This document shows positions 28,942 through 38,167 of a stretch of DNA of 64,000 nucleotides, one piece after another. Below the pieces are notes generated by a model. The model searched no databases. It saw nothing but the letters and a program-made list of their open reading frames with translations, and had not been told where the DNA came from. Within the stretch, counting starts at the first letter, position 1, and every line of letters starts with the position of its first letter. This DNA comes from Rhodospirillales bacterium (GTDB lineage Bacteria; Pseudomonadota; Alphaproteobacteria; Rhodospirillales; Casp-alpha2), in assembly GCA_021775095.1 (NCBI GenBank), contig JAJFII010000069.1:124001-188000 (forward strand), in the 5' to 3' direction. A program made the position numbers and the translations under genes.

Positions 28942-29981
28942 TGGCGCGCATATTGTTAGCCGATGACGGCATTGAATTTGATGGACGGACGCCGGAACAA
29001 AAACCGCTGGGCGGCGTCGAATCGTCGGTTGTGAACCTGATGCAGGCCTTTGCAAAAGGCGGCCACGAGGTTTTTGTCCGCAACAGGTGCCATATGCGGC
29101 TTATCCATCATGGCGTAAACTGGCAGCCCCTGGACGATGGCCCCTGGCCGTCCGGTATTGACCTCTATATTGCCAACCGGGGCGATAAACTAATTGAACG
29201 GATGCCGACGGCGAAACGCACCGTGTTCTGGACCCATAATCCGGCCCAATACATGAAAAAATGGCGTTATTTATCGAAGCTGTGGCGGGTGAAACCAGCG
29301 ATTATTTTTATCGGCGATTACCATGCGACGACCTATCCGGACTGGGCCCCCGGTGGCCAGCGGATTGTCATTCCCTATGGACTGGCCGATGCGTTTTGTT
29401 TGGCCAAACCGCGCGCAAAAGCGCCGCCACGGCGCGCGATCTTTACGTCCAATCCCCTGCGGTCGCTCGATTGGTTGCTCGAACTTTGGGCAAAACATAT
29501 TGAACCCCAGGTGCCCGGCGCGGAACTGCATCTGTTCACCGGTGCCGCAACCTACGGCACCGTCGGCGATAAAAAAGCCGACGCCATGGCGCAGGTCATT
29601 GGCCTGGCCGAGACCCTAGGCGGGCAGGGTGTTCGGGTCCGCGGTGCGGTTTCCAAATCGGTTTTAATCGACGAATTTACCCGGGCGCGATGTATGCTTT
29701 ATCGCGGCGATCTCAATGAGACTTTTTGTCTGGCGGTTGGCGAAGCGCAGGCTTCAGGTGTGCCGGCAGTTGTCAGGGATTTAGGTTCTGTCGTCGAACG
29801 CGTACGCACCGGCGAGACCGGTTATGTGGCAAAATCAGACGGCCAGTTTATTGACAATGCCGTCGAATTGTTAAGCAACGATTCCACCTGGCGGGCGCAC
29901 CATCTGGCGGCACTCGACTTACAGCGCCATTGGCGGTGGCCGGATGTGGTGGCCCGGTTCGAAGAATTGATTCCCAACTGA
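28941..29981 (+). CDS. Glycosyltransferase family 4-like
   Basis: A 346-residue GT-B protein. The N-terminal loop KPLGGVESSVVNLMQAFAKG binds the acceptor, and the C-terminal donor site includes NETFCLAVGEAQASGVPAVV with the conserved glutamates. It starts on the last base of the previous stop (TAATG). The sugar is unknown. Position suggests a role in the same surface glycan. Confidence 0.88.
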   Translation: MARILLADDGIEFDGRTPEQKPLGGVESSVVNLMQAFAKGGHEVFVRNRCHMRLIHHGVNWQPLDDGPWPSGIDLYIANRGDKLIERMPTAKRTVFWTHNPAQYMKKWRYLSKLWRVKPAIIFIGDYHATTYPDWAPGGQRIVIPYGLADAFCLAKPRAKAPPRRAIFTSNPLRSLDWLLELWAKHIEPQVPGAELHLFTGAATYGTVGDKKADAMAQVIGLAETLGGQGVRVRGAVSKSVLIDEFTRARCMLYRGDLNETFCLAVGEAQASGVPAVVRDLGSVVERVRTGETGYVAKSDGQFIDNAVELLSNDSTWRAHHLAALDLQRHWRWPDVVARFEELIPN

Positions 29982-29991
29982 TGCAGGTCCC

Positions 29992-31047
29992 ATGAAGATA
30001 CTCCAGATAATGGCAGGTGCCGATGTCGGTGGCGCAGAACTTTTTTTCGAACGCCTGTGTGTGGCCTTCGGCAAAAGAAATTCTGTCGAACAACGGGTGT
30101 TGATACGGCAAAATGCCAATCGAAAATCCCGCCTCAATGCTGGCGGCGTCGAACCCATCGAGTTAAAATTCGGCGGTCGCTTGGATTGGGCGACGCCCCG
30201 TGCCATCAAACGTGAGATCAAAGCGTTTAACCCGGATCTGGTCCTCACCTGGATGAACCGGGCGACGGACATGTGTCCGAAGGGAAAAAATAATTCTTAC
30301 GTGCATATCGCCAGACTGGGCGGATATTACGACTTAAAATATTATCAGGGCTGTGATCATCTGATCGGCAATACCCGCGACATTGCTGATTATCTCATCA
30401 AAGAAGGGTGGCCGCCGCACCGGGCTCATTATTTGCCGAACTTCGTAAATCACGAACCGGCGGCAGCGCTCAATCGAAAGACCTATTTTACGCCGGACGG
30501 AGCACCGCTCATTGTCGCCCTCGGGCGGTTGCATGAAAACAAGGCGTTTGACGTTTTATTGCGGGCCGTGGCCAATGTACCGGGGGCTTATCTGTGGATT
30601 GCCGGCGACGGCCCCCTGAAGGGTGAGCTGGACCGGTTGGCGGAAAAGGTCGCGGTTAAACCACGGGTTCGCTTTTTGGGCTGGCGTGACGATTCTGCCG
30701 CCTTATTAAAAACCGCTGACCTTTTCGTCTGCCCGTCGCGCCATGAGCCGCTTGGCAATACCATACTGGAAGCCTGGGCGCAGCAGACTCCGGTTGTTGC
30801 CGCTGACAGTTATGGCCCGGGTACCCTGATCACCCATTTGCACTCTGGCGTACTTGTCCCCATCGATGATCCTGTAACGATGATGCGGGCGATAAAAAAT
30901 GTCCTGGGCGATCCGACCCTGGCGCAAAAAATTGTAAAAAACGGCTTGGCGGAGTTCGAGAACAACTTTACCGAAGACATCGTTACCGAGCAGTATCTGA
31001 CGTTTTTTCAAAAGGTTTTGGCACCATGTGCGGCATCGCCGGTATAA
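29992..31047 (+). CDS. Glycosyltransferase family 4
   Basis: A 351-residue GT4 enzyme. It starts KILQIMAGADVGGAELFFERL. The donor half has PLIVALGRLHENKAFDVLLRA, LWIAGDGPLKGEL and FVCPSRHEPLGNTILEAWA, the EX7E-type nucleotide-sugar site. It begins ten bases after the previous gene and overlaps the asparagine-synthase-like gene by 22 bases, so all are one transcript. Confidence 0.93.
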   Translation: MKILQIMAGADVGGAELFFERLCVAFGKRNSVEQRVLIRQNANRKSRLNAGGVEPIELKFGGRLDWATPRAIKREIKAFNPDLVLTWMNRATDMCPKGKNNSYVHIARLGGYYDLKYYQGCDHLIGNTRDIADYLIKEGWPPHRAHYLPNFVNHEPAAALNRKTYFTPDGAPLIVALGRLHENKAFDVLLRAVANVPGAYLWIAGDGPLKGELDRLAEKVAVKPRVRFLGWRDDSAALLKTADLFVCPSRHEPLGNTILEAWAQQTPVVAADSYGPGTLITHLHSGVLVPIDDPVTMMRAIKNVLGDPTLAQKIVKNGLAEFENNFTEDIVTEQYLTFFQKVLAPCAASPV

Positions 31048-32813
31048 TGACCCGCGACGGTTCGCCGCCGGCGGACTCGATAATTAAAAGTTTTGCCTCG
31101 GCCCTCGCCCATCGGGGGCCTGACGGCGTCGGTAGCTATTGTCTGGTCGATACGGCGATGGTGCAAACCCGCCTGGCGATTATAGATTTGCAGAGCGGCG
31201 ACCAACCGCTTTTTTTGAACAGCGACGATGATAGGGCACCACTCGCCCTGGTCGCAAACGGTGAAATTTACAATTATATTGAACTGAAACAACAAATTGC
31301 CGGTGCCGATTATAAAACCAATTCGGACTGTGAACCACCGCTTTATCTGTACCGACAACATGGCATTGAGTTTGCCGAACATCTGCGCGGTATGTACGCC
31401 ATCGCGATCCATGATCCGGCGAACAATCGTCTGGTTTTAAGCCGCGACCCGTTTGGAATTAAACCCCTGTATTATGGCGCGACCCACGACGGATTTGTCT
31501 TTTCGTCCGAATTTCAGGCCTTTCGGAAAGCCGGTATCTGTTCGGCAAAAATTCGTCCCGAAGCCCGTGACAGTTTGCTGCAGATGCAGTTTACTTCCGG
31601 TGCGGAAACCCTGTTGCAAGGGGTTTATCGGGTTTTGCCCGGCGAAACCTTGGTTGTCGAGCAAGGCGAAATCATAAAACGTTTGCTGTTGGGTGCCCTG
31701 CCGAGCGGGCCGCGACCGCGCAGTTTACAGACCACGGCGCTCGCGCAGCTCGATCAGGTGTTGATGGACAGTGTCGGTGTCCACCAGCGCTCAGATGTGC
31801 CCTACGGCATGTTTTTATCGGGTGGCATTGATTCGTCGGCGATCCTCGCCCTGATGGCGCGGTTAAATCCGGACCCGGTGCAGGCCTATACAATCGGCTT
31901 CAGCGGAACCGATGCCCGCGACGAAAGAGAACACGCCCGTATGGTTGCCAAAGCCTGCGGTGCCGATCACCACGAAGTTGATTTTTCAGAACAGGATTTT
32001 TGGGACCTGCTGCCGGAAATTGTTGCGGTTATGGACGACCCGGCCGCCGACTACGCCGTCCTGCCAACCTACAAACTGGCCGCCGAAGTTCACCGGGCGG
32101 GCCTCAAGGTCGTGCTTTCGGGCGAAGGAGGCGACGAGTTATTTGCCGGTTATGGCCGGTATCGGCGGGCCATGCGCCCGATTCTATTGGGCGGCCGTAA
32201 GATGCGCCTCTCGGGCGCGCTTGATGGAATGGGGCTGTTGCGGGCGCAAGGTACGAGCTGGCGCGCTGCCTATGACGCTGCGGCAGTGGACATTCCCACC
32301 TCCTATAGCCGCCTGCAACGGGCCCAGGCCCACGATTGCGCCGACTGGCTGCCCAATGACCTGCTGACCAAACTGGACCGATGTCTGATGGCCCATGGGG
32401 TCGAAGGCCGGGTTCCTTTCCTCGACCCTAAAGTTGCCGACTTCGCCTTTAATCTCGCCGACAGATTAAAAATAAGGTCGGGCCGAGGTAAATGGCTGCT
32501 GCGAAAATGGCTCGATAAACATTTGCCCGAAGCCCAGGCGTTTTCCAAGAAACGGGGATTTACGGTGCCGGTTGGTGAGTGGATCGCAAAAAAGGCACAG
32601 ACCCTGGGCCCCCTGGTCGCCCGGCAACCGGGTATCGATGACGCCTGTCATCCGGGTGCGGTCCGTGATTTGTTTTTGTCATTGCCGGTGCGCGCCAATA
32701 AAAAACACAATAAGGCCGCCTGGTATCTCCTGTATTACGCCCTTTGGCACAATTCCCATATTTGCGGAGTTAATTCCACTGGCGGCATTTTGGACAGCTT
32801 ACAACCGCAATAA
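31026..32813 (+). CDS. asnB: Glutamine-hydrolysing asparagine synthase-like amidotransferase
   Basis: A 595-residue two-domain protein. The glutaminase domain starts MCGIAG with catalytic Cys2 exposed after Met removal, and the ATP-pyrophosphatase domain has SGGIDSS at 265-271 and GEGGDELFAGYGRY. It could make asparagine, but homologues inside polysaccharide clusters amidate sugar uronic acids or other exported glycan parts. Because it overlaps a glycosyltransferase gene by 22 bases and has no separate promoter, a glycan amidation role is at least as likely (inference). Confidence 0.88.
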   Translation: MCGIAGIMTRDGSPPADSIIKSFASALAHRGPDGVGSYCLVDTAMVQTRLAIIDLQSGDQPLFLNSDDDRAPLALVANGEIYNYIELKQQIAGADYKTNSDCEPPLYLYRQHGIEFAEHLRGMYAIAIHDPANNRLVLSRDPFGIKPLYYGATHDGFVFSSEFQAFRKAGICSAKIRPEARDSLLQMQFTSGAETLLQGVYRVLPGETLVVEQGEIIKRLLLGALPSGPRPRSLQTTALAQLDQVLMDSVGVHQRSDVPYGMFLSGGIDSSAILALMARLNPDPVQAYTIGFSGTDARDEREHARMVAKACGADHHEVDFSEQDFWDLLPEIVAVMDDPAADYAVLPTYKLAAEVHRAGLKVVLSGEGGDELFAGYGRYRRAMRPILLGGRKMRLSGALDGMGLLRAQGTSWRAAYDAAAVDIPTSYSRLQRAQAHDCADWLPNDLLTKLDRCLMAHGVEGRVPFLDPKVADFAFNLADRLKIRSGRGKWLLRKWLDKHLPEAQAFSKKRGFTVPVGEWIAKKAQTLGPLVARQPGIDDACHPGAVRDLFLSLPVRANKKHNKAAWYLLYYALWHNSHICGVNSTGGILDSLQPQ

Positions 32814-32821
32814 AGGCACCG

Positions 32822-33868
32822 ATGAAAATGCATGAACTGACGATCCGGCGGCCCGACGACTGGCACCTGCACGTGCGCGACGGCGCCATGTTAAAAGCCG
32901 TTGTGCCGTGTACTGCGGCGCAATTTGGCCGGGCCATCATCATGCCCAATTTGCTGCCGCCGGTAACCACCGTCGCACAGGCGAATTCCTATAGAAAGCG
33001 GATCATCGATGCGCTGCCCAGGGGCCATAGGTTCCAACCCCTGATGACCGCCTATCTGACCGATGGCACCGACCCGCAGGAACTGCAACGGGGACATGCG
33101 GCTGGGGTTTTTGCCGCCGTGAAATTATATCCGGCCGGGGCGACAACCAATTCCGCATCGGGTCTGAGCGATATTACCAAGGCCCGAGCGGCCCTGGAGG
33201 TCATGCAAAAGATCGGCCTGCCGTTGTTGGTTCATGGCGAAGTGACCGATCCAAGCGTTGATATTTTTGACCGCGAAGCGGTTTTTATTGACCGGGTGAT
33301 GATCCCGTTACGAAGGAATTTTCCCGAGTTGAAAATCGTTTTTGAACATGTGACCACCAGACAGGCGGTCGAATATGTACAAACCGCCGGTCGACGAACG
33401 GCGGCAACCATAACCGCGCACCATCTGATGATAAACCGCAACGCGATTTTCCAGGGGGGGATCCGGCCCCACATGTATTGCCTGCCCATCGCCAAACGCG
33501 AAGAACACCGGCTGGCCCTTCGCAAAGCCGCCACATCTGGTCCTGGCAATTTTTTCCTGGGCACAGATTCTGCTCCGCATCCGCAAAACACCAAAGAAAC
33601 CGCCTGCGGCTGTGCCGGTGTGTTTACCGCAGTCACGGCGATCGAACTGTATGCTCAGGTCTTCGACGAAGACAATGCGCTGGCTAATCTCGAATCCTTT
33701 GCGTCGCTGAATGGGCCGGCGTTTTATGGTCTGAAGCCAAACGCCGACAGCATCACCCTGGTCCGATCGCCAAGGCACGTGCCGGAATATCTTGCTACCG
33801 ATACGGGCCAACCGGTGGTTAACTTCAAAGGCGGCGAGATGCTGGATTGGTCCCTAAAAACTGCCTGA
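32822..33868 (+). CDS. pyrC: Dihydroorotase (class II, PyrC type)
   Basis: A 348-residue enzyme closing carbamoyl-aspartate to dihydroorotate in pyrimidine synthesis. The metal motif is HLH (His15, His17) in DDWHLHVRDG. AAVKLYPAGATTNS holds the carboxylated lysine, and FLGTDSAPH carries a further metal and catalytic aspartate. Length and motifs fit the single-domain E. coli-type enzyme. It starts 8 bases after the amidotransferase stop with AAAGG, so it may be read with the glycan cluster. Confidence 0.97.
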   Translation: MKMHELTIRRPDDWHLHVRDGAMLKAVVPCTAAQFGRAIIMPNLLPPVTTVAQANSYRKRIIDALPRGHRFQPLMTAYLTDGTDPQELQRGHAAGVFAAVKLYPAGATTNSASGLSDITKARAALEVMQKIGLPLLVHGEVTDPSVDIFDREAVFIDRVMIPLRRNFPELKIVFEHVTTRQAVEYVQTAGRRTAATITAHHLMINRNAIFQGGIRPHMYCLPIAKREEHRLALRKAATSGPGNFFLGTDSAPHPQNTKETACGCAGVFTAVTAIELYAQVFDEDNALANLESFASLNGPAFYGLKPNADSITLVRSPRHVPEYLATDTGQPVVNFKGGEMLDWSLKTA

Positions 33869-33907
33869 GTATTCGCGCCAACTCGGTTGAATTTATCGGC
33901 CAGCAGC

Positions 33908-33938
33908 GGACAAGTTTTTGGCTGGAAAAAAACTGTCC
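33908..33938. terminator. Convergent terminator-like hairpin
   Basis: GGACAAGTTTTT and AAAAAAACTGTCC pair with one bulged base around a short loop. The element lies between the convergent pyrC and chrA genes, so it could end either transcript. The T/A runs are inside the stem rather than after it, which makes the call moderate. Confidence 0.45.
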
Positions 33939-33957
33939 CAAATTACGGGCGGTTTCT

Positions 33958-35253
33958 TCAAAGGGCGTTAAGGACCAGGGCCAAGACGGCGGCGACGGCG
34001 AGGACGGCCGGAATGCTCCAGTGGAAACGCAGCAGCAGAACCCCGCTGATTGCCGCCAACACCAGAACCTGCCAATTTAATGTCGAGAGATCCGGTGTCC
34101 AAACCTGCAACAAACCCCGTTGGACAAGCGCCACATCGGTGAAAAAAACATGCAGGGCAAACCAGATGGAGAGGTTTAGAATGACCCCGACCACGGCTGC
34201 GGTAATGCCGGAAAGCGCACCTTTTAAACGCGGTTGATTGTTGATCCATTCGATATAAGGGGCACCGGTAAAAATCCACATGAAACAGGGCACGAAGGTC
34301 GCCCAAAGGGCAATCCCGGCGCCCATGACACCCATGGCGATGCTGGGGGTCGCGGCGTTTTGGTAGGCCGCCAGATAACCAACGAACTCGGTTACCAAAA
34401 TCAACGGTCCGGGCGTGGTTTCCGCCAGGCCCAAGCCATCCATCATTTGCCCGGCATCGAGCCAACCGTGGGCGACCACCACGTCTTGGCCCATATAGGC
34501 AAGTACGGCATAGGCCCCGCCAAAGGTGACAACGGCCAGTTTGGAGAAAAACCAGCCCAGGGTGGCGAGGATTTGTCCGGGCCCGAGAATTTCCGTCAGG
34601 CCGACCAGCGGCAATAACCACAGGGCCGACCACAGGATGACGGTTTTCAGGGTTTCGCCAGCTCGCGGTCGAAGCGTCGGAACCGGACTGGCTTCGGCGG
34701 TTTGCGGCATCCGTAAAAACCCATAGACAGCGGCCATTAAAACGATCAGCGGATAGGGCAGGGCGAGAAAAAAGATCGCGACAAAAGCCAGGCCGGCGAC
34801 GATCCAATGTTCGGCTCCGTTCAGGGCCTTTTTTGAGACCCGTAACAGGGCCTCAATGACAATGATCACGACGGTCGCCTTGATGCCGAAGAATAGGGTT
34901 TCGACCAACGGAACCTGGCCATAGGTCCCATAGATCATCGCCAGAACCAGCACCACCAGGGCACCGGGGACGACAAATAACAAACCGGCAATCAAACCGC
35001 CCCTGACCCCATGTAACCGCCACCCGGCGTAGGTCGCCAGTTGCATGGCTTCCGGGCCGGGCAACAACATACAAAAACTCAGGGCGTTGAGAAACTGGCT
35101 TTCACTGAGCCATTTTTTTTCATCAACGATTATTCGGTGCATCAGCGATATCTGTGCCGCCGGCCCACCAAACGACAACAGGCCAATTTTTAACCAGACC
35201 CGGAAAGCCTCTACAATCGATGGCGATTGTTGAGCTGTTTGAGTTTGCTTCAT
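33958..35253 (-). CDS. chrA: Chromate efflux transporter ChrA
   Basis: A 431-residue long-chain CHR protein with two homologous halves. The first contains GLLSFGGPAAQISLMH and LLPGPEAMQLATYAGW, and the second VTFGGAYAVLAYMGQDVV and TTPGPLILVTEFVGYL; these are the CHR family hallmarks. It exports chromate across the inner membrane. ATG at 35253 lies 4 bases after the stop of the upstream ChrB-domain gene, with CAGGA/AAGG for a ribosome site. The pair forms an operon. Confidence 0.95.
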   Translation of the reverse strand: MKQTQTAQQSPSIVEAFRVWLKIGLLSFGGPAAQISLMHRIIVDEKKWLSESQFLNALSFCMLLPGPEAMQLATYAGWRLHGVRGGLIAGLLFVVPGALVVLVLAMIYGTYGQVPLVETLFFGIKATVVIIVIEALLRVSKKALNGAEHWIVAGLAFVAIFFLALPYPLIVLMAAVYGFLRMPQTAEASPVPTLRPRAGETLKTVILWSALWLLPLVGLTEILGPGQILATLGWFFSKLAVVTFGGAYAVLAYMGQDVVVAHGWLDAGQMMDGLGLAETTPGPLILVTEFVGYLAAYQNAATPSIAMGVMGAGIALWATFVPCFMWIFTGAPYIEWINNQPRLKGALSGITAAVVGVILNLSIWFALHVFFTDVALVQRGLLQVWTPDLSTLNWQVLVLAAISGVLLLRFHWSIPAVLAVAAVLALVLNAL

Positions 35254-35257
35254 GGCC

Positions 35258-36076
35258 TTAAGTCCTGCTACCGGTTGCCGGCCAGTCGTGGGTCTCGTCG
35301 ACGGCGTCGCGCGACCAACGGTAAAGGGCATCATACATCGCCATGCTGTGCTCCAGTTGTTCAAGATCGTCCCGATACATTCGGGAATATCCCAAAGACA
35401 GGGCCAACACGCCCGCCGACTGCGGGCTCAAATCCAGCTTGTCCGTATCGGCACCACGGACAATCACTGCCAGGCGTTGAAGTGCCGGGATGTTCAGGGC
35501 AAATTCTTCGACCATCGTATCAAACGTGCAACGTTCCGCCCGGTGGCTCCAAAACACGTCGTCAACATCAAACGGTGTGGCGTTAAATTTTTCCGCCACA
35601 CTCATGACTTCCGACGGCGAGACAAACAGGAACTGGGCGCGCGGATCGACAAAGCGGCGGATCAACCAGGGGCAGGCAATGCGGTCAATTTTTGGCCGCA
35701 GGCGGGTCACCCAAAGGGTCCGGCCCTGATCGTTCACGGCCGGCAGCGCCGACGCCGGGATCAGGGGTTGGCCGGCATCACGCCAGGCATAATTGCCGCC
35801 TTCCAGGGTTTCCGCCCGGACGCCAGCGGCGCGCAACAGGGCAGCCGCTCCCTGGCTCATCTTTTTGCCCTTTTGACAGATCACGACCACCGCCTGGCCG
35901 GCAACTTTCGGGGCCAGGGCAGCGATCTCGCTGGCCGGGTGACGAAAGGCACCGGGGATCAACCGCGGGTCTTCGGCAAAATCTTCGTCAATACAGACAT
36001 CGACCAGCACCGGTGCGTTGGCGGTTCCGATAAGTCGGGCGAGTTGGGATACGGTGATTTCAGTTGGTGACGGCAT
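35258..36076 (-). CDS. Rhodanese-ChrB domain fusion, chromate resistance protein
   Basis: A 272-residue protein. Residues 5-105 form a rhodanese-like domain with the loop CQKGKKMSQG (Cys67). From about residue 119 (LWVTRLRPKIDRIACPWLIRR) comes the C-terminal ChrB domain. Classical ChrB has an N-terminal regulatory part instead; here a sulfurtransferase-like domain takes its place. It is followed after 4 bases by chrA. It probably senses or handles chromate or thiol stress, but the activity has not been assigned. Confidence 0.9.
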   Translation of the reverse strand: MPSPTEITVSQLARLIGTANAPVLVDVCIDEDFAEDPRLIPGAFRHPASEIAALAPKVAGQAVVVICQKGKKMSQGAAALLRAAGVRAETLEGGNYAWRDAGQPLIPASALPAVNDQGRTLWVTRLRPKIDRIACPWLIRRFVDPRAQFLFVSPSEVMSVAEKFNATPFDVDDVFWSHRAERCTFDTMVEEFALNIPALQRLAVIVRGADTDKLDLSPQSAGVLALSLGYSRMYRDDLEQLEHSMAMYDALYRWSRDAVDETHDWPATGSRT

Positions 36077-36307
36077 AAGGCGTCCTTCCTGTGTTAAGGT
36101 TTGAATGGACGCGAATCTTCGGCTGTCGCCTCACGGGGTCGTTCGCATTCCCCATGGTGGTATCCGAACAGAAAAGCCGGCGGCTGTCAATGTGGCATCT
36201 GATGGGATTTTTTTCGTTATTGTGAAGCTGGCTCCCGCCACCGGATTGACCTTCCCGATGGGCGATTTATAAAGGCGCATCGATTTTTTTTTCAAAGGGC
36301 ATTTATT

Positions 36308-37315
36308 ATGGCTGATACCGGGACCTTTACCGCGCTGCTTCTCGAACAGGACGAAAACCGCAAGGTTTCCAATTCCCTGCAGGAACTTTCCAACGACCGG
36401 CTGCCCGATGGAGACGTCACCATCGCCGTCAAATATTCGACCCTCAACTACAAAGACGGCATGATCATCCAGGGCCTCGGTCGTCTGGTTCGCGATTATC
36501 CCCATGTTCCGGGTATTGATTTTTGTGGCATTGTCGAAGACTCGTCATCGGCTGATTACAAACCGGGCGATCCGGTGATCTTGACCGGATGGCGGGTTGG
36601 CGAAGTCCGCTGGGGCGGCTTTGCCACCCGGGCGCGAGTTAAGTCCGAATGGCTGGTGCCCCTGCCCAAGGGACTTACGCTCGAGCAATCCATGGCCATC
36701 GGGACGGCCGGCCTGACCGCCATGCTGGCTCTTATGACCATTGAAGAGCACGGACTGACACCGGAAAAACCGGGCGACGTTTTGGTCACCGGTGCCGCCG
36801 GCGGCGTCGGCTCGATCGCCGTCAGTCTGCTTGCCAACCTGGGTTACGATGTGGCGGCCGGCACCGGTCGCGTCGAACAACACAATTATCTCAAGGGTCT
36901 GGGGGCAAAAACCATCGTCAGCCGCGCAGAGCTGGCCGAGGTGCCCCGCGGGCCGCTTGGCAGCGAACGGTGGTTGTCGTGTATTGATAATGTCGGTGGC
37001 GAAGGCCTGGGCAATTTGCTGCTGTCCATTGCCTATTGGGGAACCGTCGCATCGGTCGGCAATGCCAGTGGCATCGAATTTAAATCCAATGTGCTGCCGT
37101 TCCTGCTCCGCGGCATCAATTTGTGCGGCATCGATTCCAACACCTGCCCCAAAGACCGGCGGATGGTCGCCTGGGATCGCCTCGCCACCCAGCTGCCGCT
37201 CGATAAACTGGCGGAAATGAGCCACGTGGTAGGTCTTGCCCAGTTGCCCGAAATGGCCGGTAAAATTCTCCAGGGACAAGTCCGCGGGCGCACCGTGATT
37301 GATGTCAATGGCTAA
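36308..37315 (+). CDS. acuI: Acrylyl-CoA reductase family oxidoreductase (AcuI/YhdH)
   Basis: A 335-residue medium-chain reductase without structural zinc. STLNYKDGMIIQGLGRLV is the diagnostic N-terminal block, GAAGGVGS (162-169) binds NADPH, and the C-terminal LLRGINLCGIDSNTCP is typical of AcuI. The enzyme reduces toxic acryloyl-CoA to propionyl-CoA, which protects cells using DMSP or 3-hydroxypropionate. No DMSP lyase is in the window, so the source of acrylate is unknown. Confidence 0.9.
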   Translation: MADTGTFTALLLEQDENRKVSNSLQELSNDRLPDGDVTIAVKYSTLNYKDGMIIQGLGRLVRDYPHVPGIDFCGIVEDSSSADYKPGDPVILTGWRVGEVRWGGFATRARVKSEWLVPLPKGLTLEQSMAIGTAGLTAMLALMTIEEHGLTPEKPGDVLVTGAAGGVGSIAVSLLANLGYDVAAGTGRVEQHNYLKGLGAKTIVSRAELAEVPRGPLGSERWLSCIDNVGGEGLGNLLLSIAYWGTVASVGNASGIEFKSNVLPFLLRGINLCGIDSNTCPKDRRMVAWDRLATQLPLDKLAEMSHVVGLAQLPEMAGKILQGQVRGRTVIDVNG

Positions 37316-37379
37316 AATCCGTCGATCTAAACCCTTAAAACATAAGTATTTTTTGGCGGCATAAGCAAATCAAGTTTTT

Positions 37380-37396
37380 TTGGCACGGAATCTGCG
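37380..37396 (+). promoter_or_regulatory. Candidate sigma-54 promoter
   Basis: TTGGCACGGAATCTGCG matches the RpoN -24/-12 pattern. The GG and GC pairs are exactly 10 bases apart, and the consensus TGGCACG is complete on the -24 side. A start near 37406 would give the lipoprotein mRNA a 45-base leader ending in GGAG 7 bases before ATG. No enhancer site was identified. Confidence 0.55.
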
Positions 37397-37450
37397 TTTG
37401 TTTTACCGACATGTGACGGTCAGTCACGGAACTATCGGTGGAGACAAAAA

Positions 37451-37945
37451 ATGTTTAAAGTGTTGGGTGTTTCGCTGGCTTTATTAAGTTTAACCGCCTG
37501 TGCGCAGAAATCGGCTTACGAGGCGGCGGTCGAAGACCTGGAGCCGCGCTATTGTTATAAGTCCCTGGCCGGGGTTACTTGTTACGACAAACCCTACCAC
37601 CGCGATGCCAAACGCCTGGTCAATTATTTCGGCCCGGCGCCGCAACGCTATGAGCAACCGGCTGCGGCACCCAAACCTCAATATTTTGCCCCGGAATCCG
37701 TTAACTACTGGGTCAAGGACCCGGAACCGGTGCCGGCAGCGGCACCATCGGGTGATTTGTCAGACCGCCCCTGGCTGACCAAAAAAGCCGCTGTTGAAGC
37801 CGGGCCGTCGGCCAACCCCGATACCTTCCGGGTGCGCCGTGACGGTGCCACTTACATCATTCAGGAACTTCCGGCGGCACCGCCCGAGGTGCCGGAAATT
37901 GCCCCGGAAAAACTCAACGAGACGGCAGAATCGGGAGCAATTTAA
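37451..37945 (+). CDS. Proline-rich lipoprotein of unknown function
   Basis: A 164-residue protein. The signal sequence ends in a lipobox LTAC with Cys17 as the lipidation site. A short conserved-looking block follows (EPRYCYKSLAGVTCYDKPY, two cysteines that could pair), and then a proline/alanine-rich tail reaching into the periplasm. I recognise the layout from alphaproteobacterial genomes but know of no function. It is preceded by a sigma-54-like promoter and stands alone. Confidence 0.8.
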   Translation: MFKVLGVSLALLSLTACAQKSAYEAAVEDLEPRYCYKSLAGVTCYDKPYHRDAKRLVNYFGPAPQRYEQPAAAPKPQYFAPESVNYWVKDPEPVPAAAPSGDLSDRPWLTKKAAVEAGPSANPDTFRVRRDGATYIIQELPAAPPEVPEIAPEKLNETAESGAI

Positions 37946-38045
37946 GATATTCCGCCTGTCCTCTTAATGTGCCGTGAATGCCGCTTGACAGTCCATGGTC
38001 TTTGGCCTTAATACCCCTGTCTCGCGGCTTCATCCGCGACATGAT

Positions 38046-38122
38046 GGCTGGGTAGCTCAGCTGGTTAGAGCGCGGCACTCATAATGCCGAGGTCGGCAGT
38101 TCAAGTCTGCCTCCAGCTACCA
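38046..38122 (+). tRNA. tRNA-Met (anticodon CAT), prophage attachment gene
   Basis: A complete cloverleaf with the D arm TAGCTCAGCTGGTTAGAGC, the anticodon loop CTCATAA giving CAT, the T loop GTTCAAG, and an encoded CCA. It resembles elongator tRNA-Met; an isoleucine tRNA with modified CAT cannot be excluded without modification data. A tyrosine integrase gene ends 71 bases downstream and points at it, so the 3' half is the likely attL core. The matching attR was not found in the window. Confidence 0.93.
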
Positions 38123-38135
38123 TTACGTTTTTAAG

Positions 38136-38158
38136 ACCGTTGATTTTAAACGGTTTTT
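38136..38158 (+). terminator. Terminator after tRNA-Met
   Basis: The perfect 6-bp stem ACCGTT/AACGGT is followed by TTTT. It lies 13 bases after the tRNA CCA end and probably ends the tRNA transcript at or beside the phage junction. Confidence 0.6.
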
Positions 38159-38167
38159 ATCAACAAA

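Noticed and set aside
33968-34807. 279-codon minus-strand frame inside chrA
   Set aside because: It is the same strand in another frame of the well-supported ChrA gene and is Arg-rich with no family motif.
35252-36070. Open frame of 272 codons on the plus strand antisense to the ChrB-domain gene
   Set aside because: The minus strand encodes a clear rhodanese-ChrB protein over the same bases; the plus frame is Arg/Gln/His-rich without a ribosome site or family.
36545-37279. 244-codon minus-strand frame antisense to acuI
   Set aside because: acuI is strongly supported; the antisense frame is compositionally a shadow.
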